NCBI GenBank assembly: GCA_949775045.1
Contig: OX459104.1
Location: 11,889,655 to 11,953,654 of the forward strand
Reading direction: 5' to 3'
Source: Metridium senile
Lineage: Eukaryota; Cnidaria; Anthozoa; Actiniaria; Metridiidae
DNA length: 64,000 nucleotides
Part shown: positions 35,575-48,000 of the stretch, in pieces
How the letters are laid out: the number at the start of each line of letters is the position of its first letter
Position numbering within the stretch: position 1 is the stretch's first letter
Program-made: the position numbers and the translations under genes
The notes under the pieces: generated by a model
The model's database searches: none
What the model saw: the letters and a program-made list of their open reading frames with translations, nothing else
What the model was told of the DNA's origin: nothing

Positions 35575-37732
35575 GATTCATGTCAGTTTAGTATATATCG
35601 ATGTTTGATTGAACTCAAAACCTTAAAATTATCATTAGAAAGCTAAATTACTGGCATTTTCGCCGTAATTTTAGGATCTTGCAAAGTTCGGCATTTGGCG
35701 GCCATTACTGTGCCCCTCAAGGCGCATATTCACAGGATCCATATTCGGTCACAATTAGTCCATGTATGCTCAAATTTTGGCAAATCATAAATTGGTCACC
35801 TGGCTTTAAGCTAATGTGGCCTGGATTGCTATTTGTATCGCAGAAAAGATCTGGTTAATGATATAATCAACACAACCGGAAATGCTTTTGCCATACATTT
35901 CTTACTAAAAATCTTTAGTAATAGCTTGACTATAACTCTGCCAATAGTCATTCTTCTGACCTCATATTTGCTAACACTGCTAAATAAAGTATGTGCTTCA
36001 TGAATTCAGTGATTGTTTACAGTTTAAGCGACAATTTAAGGACTTTCAATATGTCATGTGATCATTGAAAGCCAAGAATTAAAAACTAGACGACCTGATG
36101 GTGATTTACGGGCAACCTGGATTGTCAGATTTCACATTTGATTTGATAATTTTTTCAGCTACAAGTTCAAGTTACTGATCTCTTGTTTTATTTAGTAATC
36201 TTTGCCTCGAATTAACTTGGAACCATTTGAGATTTGACGATATCAGATAAACATTGTTTAAAAAATTGCTTGTTCTTATTGGTTAAAAGCAAGAAACAGC
36301 AAGAACAGTTTCAAAACTGTTAATAAACATTTTTTTTTGCTAGTAATTTTCCCTTTTGAAATGGCATTTCCAATATTGAAATGGCATTTTCCAGTTTGTA
36401 ATAGCAGTGTTGAATATAAAGCAGTACTCATGAACATGTAAAATAAATACTAGAAGGTATTGTTCCTGTATGAGCCTCATCTCCGCATTTGCCAAAGTAA
36501 TACTGACAAAGTCCTCAAGCTTTTCACTTATTATATTATATTACTCTCAAAACAATTAACATTCAGATATTAGCAAGTAACAGTCAAAACGACTGATGCA
36601 CTCCCAAGAAAACTGAGTTGAAATTTTTGCTTTTTGATTCGTTGCAAGAAAATGGATTTGATAATATAACATTTAACAACTTTTATAACTTGACAAATTT
36701 CAAACTTTTTTAAACGATTTGTGTATTTTAGCCAAGTACCTGAATGGCAATGTGACTTTTACTTTACTTCAACTACTGTACAGCCTTGTTTGACATAAGT
36801 AATCAATATCTCTGGGGATAACAGCATCCCTATAACCAAAAGAATTCGGTCAATAAAATAATATTAGCTTGTTTGTTGGCTTGTTTGGAAGCCATAAGGC
36901 TACAACAAGCAGTCATGCGTTACTACTGATAATATGCATAGTGATGTACAAGTTATTATTATCAATATTAGAAAGTTTGAGTGCAAAATATACCATGATA
37001 TATACAAAAACAACAAAGAAACGAACCGAAAAAGAGAAATTCGAAACAGTCATATTTAGAGAGAAAAAGCGCAAATTTAAAGTTACAGACGGATGAAGAA
37101 TGTAAGTCTACTCGTAGGAAAATACTATACAGGAAGAACGCATAAAGTTTACAATTATAAGTTTGGGCTTACTTTAATATTTTAGCAGCTCAGTAGTTTC
37201 ATTAGTGATCAAAACCAGAAATCTCTTCCAACATCTTCAATCCGCAGCTAAAAACCATCAATCTTCGAATGTAAATTATAAAAATTGACGCACAAATATG
37301 CAAGTTTTACTTTACAAGCTATAAATGTGTGTATTAAATTTGAAATGTGAACGTTGGCGCCATTTTACCCAATCGAGTTCCAAGTGGAAAAGAACGGAAT
37401 ATTTTCGTTATCACACATTTAGAATTAGAAAGAGACAGGAAAACATAAAACTTACCGTTATGAAGCATAACGGATGACAAAATCTTCTTTCGAATAGTAC
37501 AAAATCTACTTTCTTTGCAGATACATAACCACAAATCGTTCACTCCACCTCGTTGGCTTGCACTGATCAAGTCTTGTATATCCACAATGCATTGCACACT
37601 ATCCAGCATGCAACAAGGTCTGCAAAAAGGGACTGAGGGAGTGAGGGAGAGTCTGCAGAGTTGTCTGCACAAAGCACAGGAGTCCCGTTTCCTGATTTGC
37701 CTTAATTTTTTTCTTCCCTTTCGTTTTGTATA
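35575..37732. other. No gene or classifiable repeat seen
   Basis: AT-rich. The frame 36869-37096 (+) is Lys-rich at its end and unrecognised. No exon with clear splice sites. Confidence 0.35.
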
Positions 37733-38114
37733 GAGGGTCCTGAAGGGGTAAATTGGGAATTGGGATTTGCCTTTTTTCGAGGCTGGGAATTGGGATTTGC
37801 CCATTGGGATTGGGATTTGTCCATTGGGATTGGGATTTGTCCATAGGATTTGACTATTTCTTGTCCATTCGTTTTCTCTTTAGATGCTAAAATAATGTTT
37901 TAAATTGAGTAATTTGCAACATTTTACGTCGTTTTAGTAGACTAGAAGAGAAAATCGAACTATCTTGGGCTTCCTGTGGTTAGTATTCAATTTGGGCTTC
38001 CTGTGGTTAATGTTTGGGCTTCCTGTGGTTAATGTTTGGGCTTCCTGTGGTAATTGGGATTTTGATAAAAAATTGATTGGGAATTGGGATTGGATACCCC
38101 CCTTCAGGACCCTC
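37733..38114. mobile_element. 382-bp MITE, GAGGGTCCTGAAGGGG family, member 2
   Basis: Ends GAGGGTCCTGAAGGGG (37733-37748) and CCCCTTCAGGACCCTC, with TGTATA on both sides (37727-37732 and 38115-38120). The interior is built from short tandem motifs: GGGAATTGGGATTTGCC, CCATTGGGATTGGGATTTGT and TTTGGGCTTCCTGTGGTTAA, each repeated two to four times. Same family as 1911-2138. Confidence 0.82.
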
Positions 38115-39051
38115 TGTATACGCAAAACATTTTGAATTAGTACTTTTTGTTGTTGTTGTTGTTGTTGTCGTTTTTATGGAACTGAACTGAAAACTCGTAC
38201 GACCTTCACAATAGTTTCAAACTGTTCTTAATAATAATAATATAGCTTGTATAGCGCTTATACAAGTCTGTTCTAGGCGCTTAAAATAAACAAAATGGAT
38301 ATGATTACAATGAAAAAGCTAATTTAAATAAATGAGTTTTGGGTAGACAGCAGTAAAAAATGCGTATTCAAATAAGTGTGAATTTGTGTCCATTAGATCG
38401 TTTTTAAAGTCTTTTTGCTACTTAGAAAAATATATAATAAAAAAAGATCACTATCAGAAAGAGCAAGCCATATGTTCAGTGAACTGTTTCCTTGCTTGCC
38501 TCGTTGTGGTGTTTTTCACATTTTGGAATTCGCATAACCTCTCAAGAATTAAGTACTTTTTACCTTTGTTGATGTCATTCTAATCTATAATCTTGATATA
38601 GTGGTCAATTAAAATATGAATTTACAAAGATATGCTAATCCATGGATGAGTGGCGGCCATATTGGCATTCGGTTTATATTATGTCGGTATCCCTGTGTTG
38701 AGTTTGAGACACAAGCAATCCAAAAAATAGCCTTCAATGGCAGCGTAGAACGTGGAGTTCTTGACTAATGAAAAAATTAAAACTAAATTAAAACATTATT
38801 CAAAAAACTAGAGAATCTAAATAAATAACTATTGTTTGATCGTTCGTAGTTGGACCCTCGGGACTCCCGTATGTTCATACAGCTGTTCGTGACGTCATCT
38901 CTTAAGCTCCACTGCAGTTGTGTTCAGTGGTGCCACGTTTCATAAGGACTATTGATCATTTCATCGATTTCTATTCGTAATAACTTTATTTCTGATCCAG
39001 AAACCCATCATAAAGGACTGTATAGCCTGTTTAACGGGAAGGCTTGCTAAA
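38115..39051. other. Region upstream of nucleobindin, with a LINE-tail-like fragment
   Basis: (TTG)n at 38146-38168. At 38230-38300 an AATAATAATA tail joins ATAGCGCTTATACAAGTCTG, resembling the 3' end of a LINE or SINE in minus orientation. 38600-39051 should contain the nucleobindin promoter and 5' UTR; no TATA box is clear. Confidence 0.4.
38890..38897. promoter_or_regulatory. CRE-like palindrome TGACGTCA upstream of nucleobindin
   Basis: A perfect 8-bp CREB/ATF consensus lies about 155 bp before the nucleobindin ATG. The same octamer also occurs near 1170 and 35134, where no gene start is seen, so chance is a real possibility. Function is inference from position. Confidence 0.3.
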
Positions 39052-42000
39052 ATGAGGTATAATGGTGTAGTTTTATTCGTGGCGATAGTTCTTGTCTTGA
39101 TGACATGTTGTTATGCGCCGCCGGTAGTACCCAAGAAAGAACCCAAAGCTCCAGAGGAAGACCTACCAGAATACGCTAGATATCTAAGACAAGTTGTAGA
39201 AATCCTAGAAAAGGACGAAGACTATGTAAAAAAGCTAATGAATGCTTCAGATGCAGAACTTCGTTCGGGTAAAGTTGCTGATGATCTTGACTTAGTAAAT
39301 CATGATGTACGAACCAAGCTGGATGAACTGAAACGACAAGAGATCGAACGACAAAGACAAATACGTCGACAAATGAACGATCACCAAGCTGGTCTAAAGG
39401 AACGAGAGCACTGGAATCCTGTATTTGATGATGACAATCCGGATTTCTTTGGTCCAGAGGATTTTAAGAAACTACTGGATAAGGTATGTAAGCTTATTAT
39501 TAAATACGTTGAGGAAATTCCAGATGCCGTAACAAATTTCACCTTAGGATACTACTTGTCTCTTTGCTTTAATCGTCAATTAATACGCTATTACTAAGCT
39601 AAAACTAACAAAAATTTTCTTTATTTCTGCCAGCTAATCTTCCAAACCGAGTTATTAAAATCACTGTCATATACTCTTTTAAGGCCACGTATGACTCCAA
39701 CTTCGTTATCATAATTATCAAATTTGTATGCTAATTATTCCTGTATATAATAACCTTACTTTAGAAAAGGTTTGTGAGATTGTATTATTATTTTCTTATG
39801 TGATTAACAACTATTTTGTTATTGTACACTTAGTCAAAACATGTATGATAGCAGGGTTTATTGGGTACAATTTTATGTATATTAAATATATTAAGTTAAT
39901 CTTACATGTCGGAACATGTAATGTTATAATTTAGTTATTTATTCATATACATTAAACAAGTTTCCCGATAGTATATGACCAATTAATTGACAACTTTTGT
40001 TGCTAAATGTTTCTTTAAAACAATGTAGAATTAAACAATGAATTAAGTTTTTTATGATATCAGAATAATCAAGGTTTTTGGCAAGTAAAATACATATATC
40101 CCCTGACCTAAGCTGATTACCCTTGCCTCCACCTTGATTATTTTGGAGATCAAAAAATCCTTATCCCATAATTTTTTTAATCAAGATGTGTTCAAGATAA
40201 TCAACCAGTGTGCTAGGAAAACCCAAACTAAGTCTATTATACTAACAGTGTTCCAAAAAGTAGGCTTAAGGCATTTACGTGAGGGGCTTAACATGTACAA
40301 TGTAACATAAATATTATATGTAGGCAGAAATTATTTGTGGATAAATGGATAATTGGACTTGTTTCTAGTTGGAAGAAGATACTATTTGCATGGAATGAGT
40401 ATATAGGTTGAGTATATAGGAAATGTGATATGAGCTTGACATATATATGCTAGAACATGAATTATAGATGGTAAGGGCTGGTAAACAAAGTTTATCAGTA
40501 CTCTTCAGGGGTTAAGATATTAAACTGTTGTCATTATGGTGGATGACAAAAGTGTTTCATACTCCAAGGCCTTGAAGCCACAAGGCTACCAAATATATTT
40601 TTATGAAGACTATAAATACAGTTTTTGTCATAATGATGAAAACTGACACAGATAATAATATAATAATAATAATATTTTATATATCGTCAATTCCTTAAAG
40701 TTCAACAACGCTTTACATATTTAAAATAGAGTTTAGGAATATTCAATTTAATGTAATTAAAACAAGCTAAAAAATATTATAAAAAGCCAAATAAAGGCGG
40801 AAATATAGAAATTCTTGCATAGAAGGAATTCATATATAAAAATATATTATATATCGGTAATTAATATATGTTAAAATATTAAGTTAATCAATTAATTAAT
40901 CAGAAAGAAGAATACGCCTTTCTAAACAGAAACGTTTTAAGATCACGCTTGAATAAAGTGATGTCAGTAAATGATCTAATATGCACAGGAAGGCTATTCC
41001 ATAGATCCGGAGCTGCATAAGAGAAGGCTCGTTTGCCATATGTTTTCAGACAGTAAGAGCCTCAGATGCACGCAGTGAAGCGTTAATAACTTTTATTGTT
41101 GAAAACCATAACCTTATCAGTGTTCACAAGTTTTGTAATAATCTTATAGCCCAATTAAATTTATTGTTCATATTATAGCACCACTCAGAAATGGACAAAA
41201 GAGATCTAGAGAGAAAAGACGATTTTAAAAAGTATGAAATGGAAAAGGAACATAAACGAAAAATGAATCTAAAAAAAATGGATGAACAACACAGAAAGGA
41301 AGCAGAAGAGAAATTTAAGAAAGAACAAGAGAGACACATTGAAGAAGCCAAAAAACTACACCATCCTGTAAGTAGATAATGTCATCATTTTTACAACATG
41401 AGCAACGTTACCATATTGTATCGGCATATACAATCACAAGCCTAAGCACATGATTTTATATCTGATACAACACGGACGGTCATGTTGTAAACTTCTTAGG
41501 TTACTGTGAACTTTAAAAAAAAAAAAATCTCAAATAATCCTATAATCCTTTTATAGCTTGGTTCGTTTATGAGACATTGTGTTCTGTTTTTTTTTTTATA
41601 AATTTCTTCATAATTTTTAAGGTTTTAGATGTTTAAAAATTTGCTTTAATCTTATTTTTGCTCACCATGTTTATTGCTTCATGCTTATCAATGTCTATAC
41701 ACAAATGATACAGGGCATCTGAAAAAGTGAGAGGATGCGATTCAGCACTATTTCCCAAAAATCGCACCAAATCACACTATTTATTGTTTTCCACACTTTT
41801 CGACAAGAAAAATACAGAAAAACTTGCAAACCTGTTGACAATGTTCTTTAATACACAATAATTCTTCAAATAAGCAAGTTTTACATCGGAATTCATATCA
41901 TTTTGGGCTGAAAATTGACTGTAAAACGGTTGTTTTCTTGACAATAATCTACCAGGCGTTCCTCACCGTAAGTTCTAGTTCTAATTCTATAAACGCTTTT

Positions 42001-45000
42001 GATTGGTCTAAAAAGCATCCAATCACATGCCTTTATAAAATACAACAAATTTAGTGGGAATTTAGTGGAAAATTTCTTCATTTTGCATCAAAATAATATC
42101 AATAATAGATAATAATATGCAAATCAGCATTTCCACACTTTTCCGCACTATTTGCTAAAATTTCCGCACTTTCCCCAAGTTTTTTTTTTCTGCACTTTTT
42201 CAGATGCCCTGTCTATAGTATAGTTCTTTCAAATTTTACCAAAATTTTCAAGAATAAAGTAAACTTTGCTGAGAAATATTTTAGAAATCGTTTATTATTC
42301 ATTGAACAACTCACAAACAACTATATCACCGCAAGAACTTTGACTAATGTGTAGTATGATAAACTTTTTGTAGTTAGAGTTGTTTGTGAGTTGTTCAACA
42401 AACAATAAACGATTTCTATATATTTCTGGGTAGTGCCCACGGTTTTTCGATTCACACTGTAATATTTAAGTACAAAAATTGCACATACAAGTCAAACTTT
42501 CAATGAATGCTTATTTGTGATGGTCTTTCCATATGACAATGCTCAAATATTAAAATATCTGTTTATCTGTAAAAAATCATTTTCGGCCATTTGTGCAGAA
42601 GGTCTGTAGTGTGTTGTTTACATCTCAAAAGACATTGTTCCTTAATATTTGTGTCATTGCTGTTCATTGTTTTTCAAACTCTTGTCTTAGGATGTATTGT
42701 CAAGGAATATTGTGTACAATTAAGAATTGAATTAATTTCTTTATTCAGTAAAAAAAAGAACATATTCGGTAAAAAGATTGTATTGGGATAGACTGCAAAA
42801 AAGTCACTACTTAAATGCAAAAACTCAGAGGAAGTGAGTTGAAGTTCAATCGAATGAAATCCTGCCACAAGAGAATGAGGATAGGATTATAGCAAGGGGG
42901 AGAGAAGCGAAAAGCAGGGACTGTCGCCTTCCCATACTTAAAATCTGTACATGCTACATGCAGGGTCAAAAACATATCATCCACGCCATGATATCAATTG
43001 ATGTTGAGCTAACAAACAGACATTTCCATTCATTTCAAGCCAGAAAAAAAAACAGCAAAACATGGTGATAAAGCTAATCCTAATTCAGACAAATGCTGTT
43101 TATGTCAAGTTTATATGACGGTGACAGGCCATACTTTTCACGTCTCTTCCTCCTCGCATCACTCCCGCTCTTCCATTAAATCCTTTCCTCGTTCTCATTT
43201 TCGTGCGGCTAGAATTTCGTCTGATTGAACTTCGAGTTTTACGTAAAGGTAGGACTGTTTTGCAGTCTTGTATTGGGAAAATTTTGAATCAAATATCTCA
43301 ACCATTAATTTTTTTGTTTTTTAAATAACAGATTTGTATAGGCCATTTGCATTTTTGAGTCATTACCAGTACCAGAAGAGATGTGCCTACTATCCATGTA
43401 CTTATTTATTAACAGCAGTAACAATCTGAATAATACACTTAGGAAGTTCACAAATTATTTTGGTACTTGTAGTAATTTACACAGGGAGCCCGGCTTTTTG
43501 TCGTTTCTTTTCATTTTTCTCTCTCTTTATTTACGCTAATAATACGCTATATTATGTTTTCATAGGGATTCCTGTGGTATGAGACAGTTCCGACGTATTG
43601 ATGTAATTAACAGTATCTCGATAAGAGGATTAACTCTTATCTGTAATGGACTCGCTAGTAACCGTTAATGTATAGAAGGGCTGAAACAACTGCTAGATGC
43701 CTCCATTAAAACGCATATATAAAATGTTTTAAGCATTCTTTCATTGTTATAAAGCCTCCAAACGTTTGTGTAATAAACATACTTTATGTTAGGATGTTAA
43801 AATTTGGGGAAATCTGAAATGATACGATGCTATGCAGCAATATTTAAAAGTCGAGTTTTAGTTACATGTTCACCGCTAGTTGCCCTGACCGAGGAGGTTA
43901 CGAAACTTATTAACTAAGCCGTTAAATTTTTATTCTTAGACGAGTAACAACTACTGATTTATGATCGTGGATTTTGTTATTCAAGTTTTTACTTGTACGG
44001 TTTACTTTGCATTGTTAGATTGATTGTGTCACAGATAGAGTCGAGTCGCTGAAAATAGCTGGTCAGGGCAAGTAGCGGTGGTGCTGTTACGATAATCTAG
44101 CAGTTGTTTCGGCCCTTCTCAATTATTTACTGTTACTAGAGAGTGTGTTACAGATAAGAGTTTATCCTACTATCGAGTTACGGTTACATCATCATGTTAA
44201 CGATACGTCGGAACTGTCTCATACCACAGGAATCCCGATGAAAACATAATATAGCGTATTATTAGCACAAATAAAGAGAGAGAAAAATGAAAAGAAACGA
44301 CAAAAAGCCGGGCTCCCTGTGTAATTTACGAATACTACCATATTTACTCGAAAAAGTGCTAGAACTGTAGAACAGCATAAAAAAAATTTTTTTATCAAAA
44401 GCTATATTCTTCAGTTCAAAGTTATTATATTTCACTGCTCACCCATTAAGTTATCTCCCCAAATTATAGTCATAGTTCTGATCAAGAAGGGGACTGTGAG
44501 ATTTAATTAATGGCAATGGAGCTTATTCATGTAAATATGGTCCTGTAAAAGTGTTCTATTAACATCATTTATTTGCTATTGTTAGGGAAGCAAAGCTCAG
44601 CTTGAACAGGTTTGGGAGGAATCTGATGGTCTTGATAAGAATGACTTTGATCCTAAAACATTTTTTAAACTCCATGGTAAGTACATTGTACATGGAAGAG
44701 CAATGCATTACAATATAACATGCTTGTGCAGTGATACATTCAAACTAGGTTTGATAATGGTTGCAAATGTACCTTGTTGGTATATTATATGTAAAAGATA
44801 TTATGTGATAGTTATACAGTGAACAGGTTCCCATTTAAATCTGTACTTTCCCATTTAAATCTGTACTTATGCAAATTGTGTTGATGTGTGCTAAACACAC
44901 AGATCAACCAATCAGAGAATTCCACTTCAGAAATAATATACTCTGATTGGTTGATCTGTGTGTTTAGCACACATCAACAAAATTTGCATAAGTACAGATT

Positions 45001-48000
45001 TAAATGGGAAAATACAGATTTAAATGGGAACCTGTTAGTGGTACCTACATTAAGTGGTCACCCATTAAGCGGTCACCCTCTATTAGGCGGGAGAATTCTG
45101 GAAGGATGAGTCAATGAGTCATGCTATGAGTCAGGTCAGCGGTTTTTCAAAATTCAAAATGGCGGTACAAAACTCAAAGAACTTTTCCACGGCTACGGCT
45201 AGGCACTGACTTTTTTTCTTCAGCTCCAAATTCCTTTGAATAGACCAACAAGCTCAAAGGTTGAAATTATTTTAAAAAGCGATAGTTACAGACTCAGAAA
45301 GGCATTAGAATGTTCTTGCTTAAATGAATCAGAAAAGACCAAATTCCACTGCCATTGTTTCACTTGAATCATATCACCTCAAGCACTAATGACACTCAAG
45401 GTTTTAGTAGTGGTAGAAGTTCAGAAAAAATGTCCAGGTATCCATTTAAGCTTATAATCAAAAATAGAATTTAATTATTTTTTGACAATCAGCATGCAAT
45501 ACCGATCACCCACTCGTAATTCTTACTTAGCTTATACATTTTTTTTTTCCTTTTCCTTTTTTTCAAAACATTCAAAGTACTATTGTAAAGTTAAGATAAA
45601 ATGTCCTGGTAACCTGAAAACAAATAAATACACTTCAACAAAAACAACAACGTGTCTTAATGTATAAATAATTAATCAAAACTGAGACAGGAATTCAAAA
45701 TCACTTGATGGAATGCAGAAAATATGAATGTAGTCTTCATGGAAAGACTAGTAATGGGCTCTTTGCTAGCTAATAAAAATGTGTTGTGTTAACATTTTGT
45801 TAAATTTGTTTATATTTATAAATCAGTATGTCGTTTTATGTTGTTGTTTTTTCTATTCCTCAAATCAGTAATTCTAAACTGATGTGGAAAATGTTGCTGT
45901 TTGGAGTTTCTTTAGCTTTCATGCGTTAAACCTTTTTATTATATAATAATTGTCAAAAATGCTTACAGAAATAGTAAACCAACCTTTTTAACCTACACAT
46001 TTTAGTAAAATGCCCATTCATTTTATGTTGATATTTAATTTGTTAATTTTAGATATCAATGGAGATGGATACCTTGACAGTGGTGAACTAGAAGCTCTCT
46101 TTGTCAAAGAGGTAAATGTAGACCATATTCTAGAAACCTCTCATAAGTACTGTCCTGAGTACCACCAATTTCATTGTGTCCTTAGACAAAAAAAGTTGTG
46201 AAACAAAGATGGCAATTCTCTTTGCATTCACTTGCACATTTGTCTAGACAACTTGAACTATGAATATAAAACAGGTAGAAGTACCTAAGTACCAAGAACA
46301 TGTTCCCATTTAAATCTGTACTTTCCCATTTAAATCTATACTTATGCAAATTTTGTTGATGTGTGCTAAACACACAGATCAACCAATCAGAGAAGTTCAC
46401 TTTAGAAATAATATTCTCTGATTGGTTGATCTGTGTGTTTAACACAAAGTACAGATTTAAATAGGAAGGTACAGATTTAAATGAGAACCTGTTCAAGCTA
46501 AAAATACCACTGTTGTTCACAACTAGACAAAATGTGTTTTAAAAATGATGGAATTGCCAACCCACTTTGAAATACAAACTCTGCCGGGCATGTAGCAATG
46601 GAATCGGTGGTAATAGACATTTTTACTAATTATTCAAAGTCAGATATCCTGTGTAAATACAGTGAAACCTCACACTCATTATCAAATCAAAGGCCACCTA
46701 CATGTATGGCGAACTCGTGGATCATTGTTAGAACATTTTGAAAGCGCTTACAGTTTAGACCACTTTTAATGTTGACTATGTAGGTTATATTTAAACTAGA
46801 CGCAATCTGTGTGAACTTGGGCTCCATTACGATTATGTAATTATTTTCTCGGATTAGCTTGAGATGATTTGAAGCGAAAAATAAGTACAGTATGTGTGTA
46901 CAAATCCGGACAGTGTGCAAATCCGGACACTTTGGCATTTAAGCGTTAAAAAAAGAGATCGAATTTGTTTAAAAATGAAAACAACATTATAGAATTAAGC
47001 ATTTGTATGTATTCTATTGTTTAAGAAGTTTTTGTGACAATCGAGATATTTTCAGCTAGGAAAAAGAGCAATTTGTCATCGCATGTGAATATGCAAATTC
47101 GCAATAAGTCAGTTTTTAACGCGCTCCGAATTACATGTTAAACTTAAAATGGTGATTTTTCTGCAGATTCAAATTATAACGCCAAAATAATTAGTACGTT
47201 TTCAATTGCAAACAATGTTTTATCTTGTGTGAACAGAAGAGCTTTTAATAGTTTTAAATAAGTGTAGGAGACGGTTTTAGAAATACTACTAAAATCCACT
47301 AAGGTATGTGCAATTCCGGACGATAAAATATACAAGATTAGCAATCACCCGTAACTTTGAATTGTAGGTTAAAATGTCGCTTAAAAATATACAATTCAAC
47401 TGCAGGTTGATTTTGCAAACAAAAATTATCTTTTGGATAGTTTATTCACCATGCACTATTCATTTATAGGACATTTATATTCATTTGCAGAATCCAGCGC
47501 ACGAAAGCAATTACTCATGTGTGAAATACTTTAGTGCTCAAACGTATTAATCAAGCAACGTAATTCATGATTTAATTAACACAAATTTATGCTTTAATCT
47601 CAAATTTGACTGTGGAAATGGAAAATCTATCGTAAGCATTCGAAAATTAGGAAATAACTTCAAAGAATTGATTAAACAGAACCTACTTTAATAGTGTCCG
47701 GCTTTGCACACAACTGTCCGGAATTGCACCACTCAAACTACTTTACAAATATATCCATAACATTTTTTTTAAATATATACTATTGACAGATAAACTGGTT
47801 ATTTTAATCAAAAATATAAAAGAAACTAGACACATAACTGCGTGAACTCAGGCTTCATTACGAGTATGTAATCATTTTCTTGGATTAGCTTGAGATGATT
47901 TGAAGCAAAAAAAAGTTATTTTTTTGGTCGTCCTCCTTTTCTGTTTGGTCCGTTCCTTCAGTCCGTGATCCGCTTGCCTGTACTGCTTTTACCTGGATAT

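Noticed and set aside
36869..37096. Lys-rich 75-codon frame
   Set aside because: Composition-driven, no start context, no similarity recognised.
38146..38168. (TTG)n tract as part of the nucleobindin promoter
   Set aside because: Simple microsatellite more than 850 bp upstream with no sign of function.
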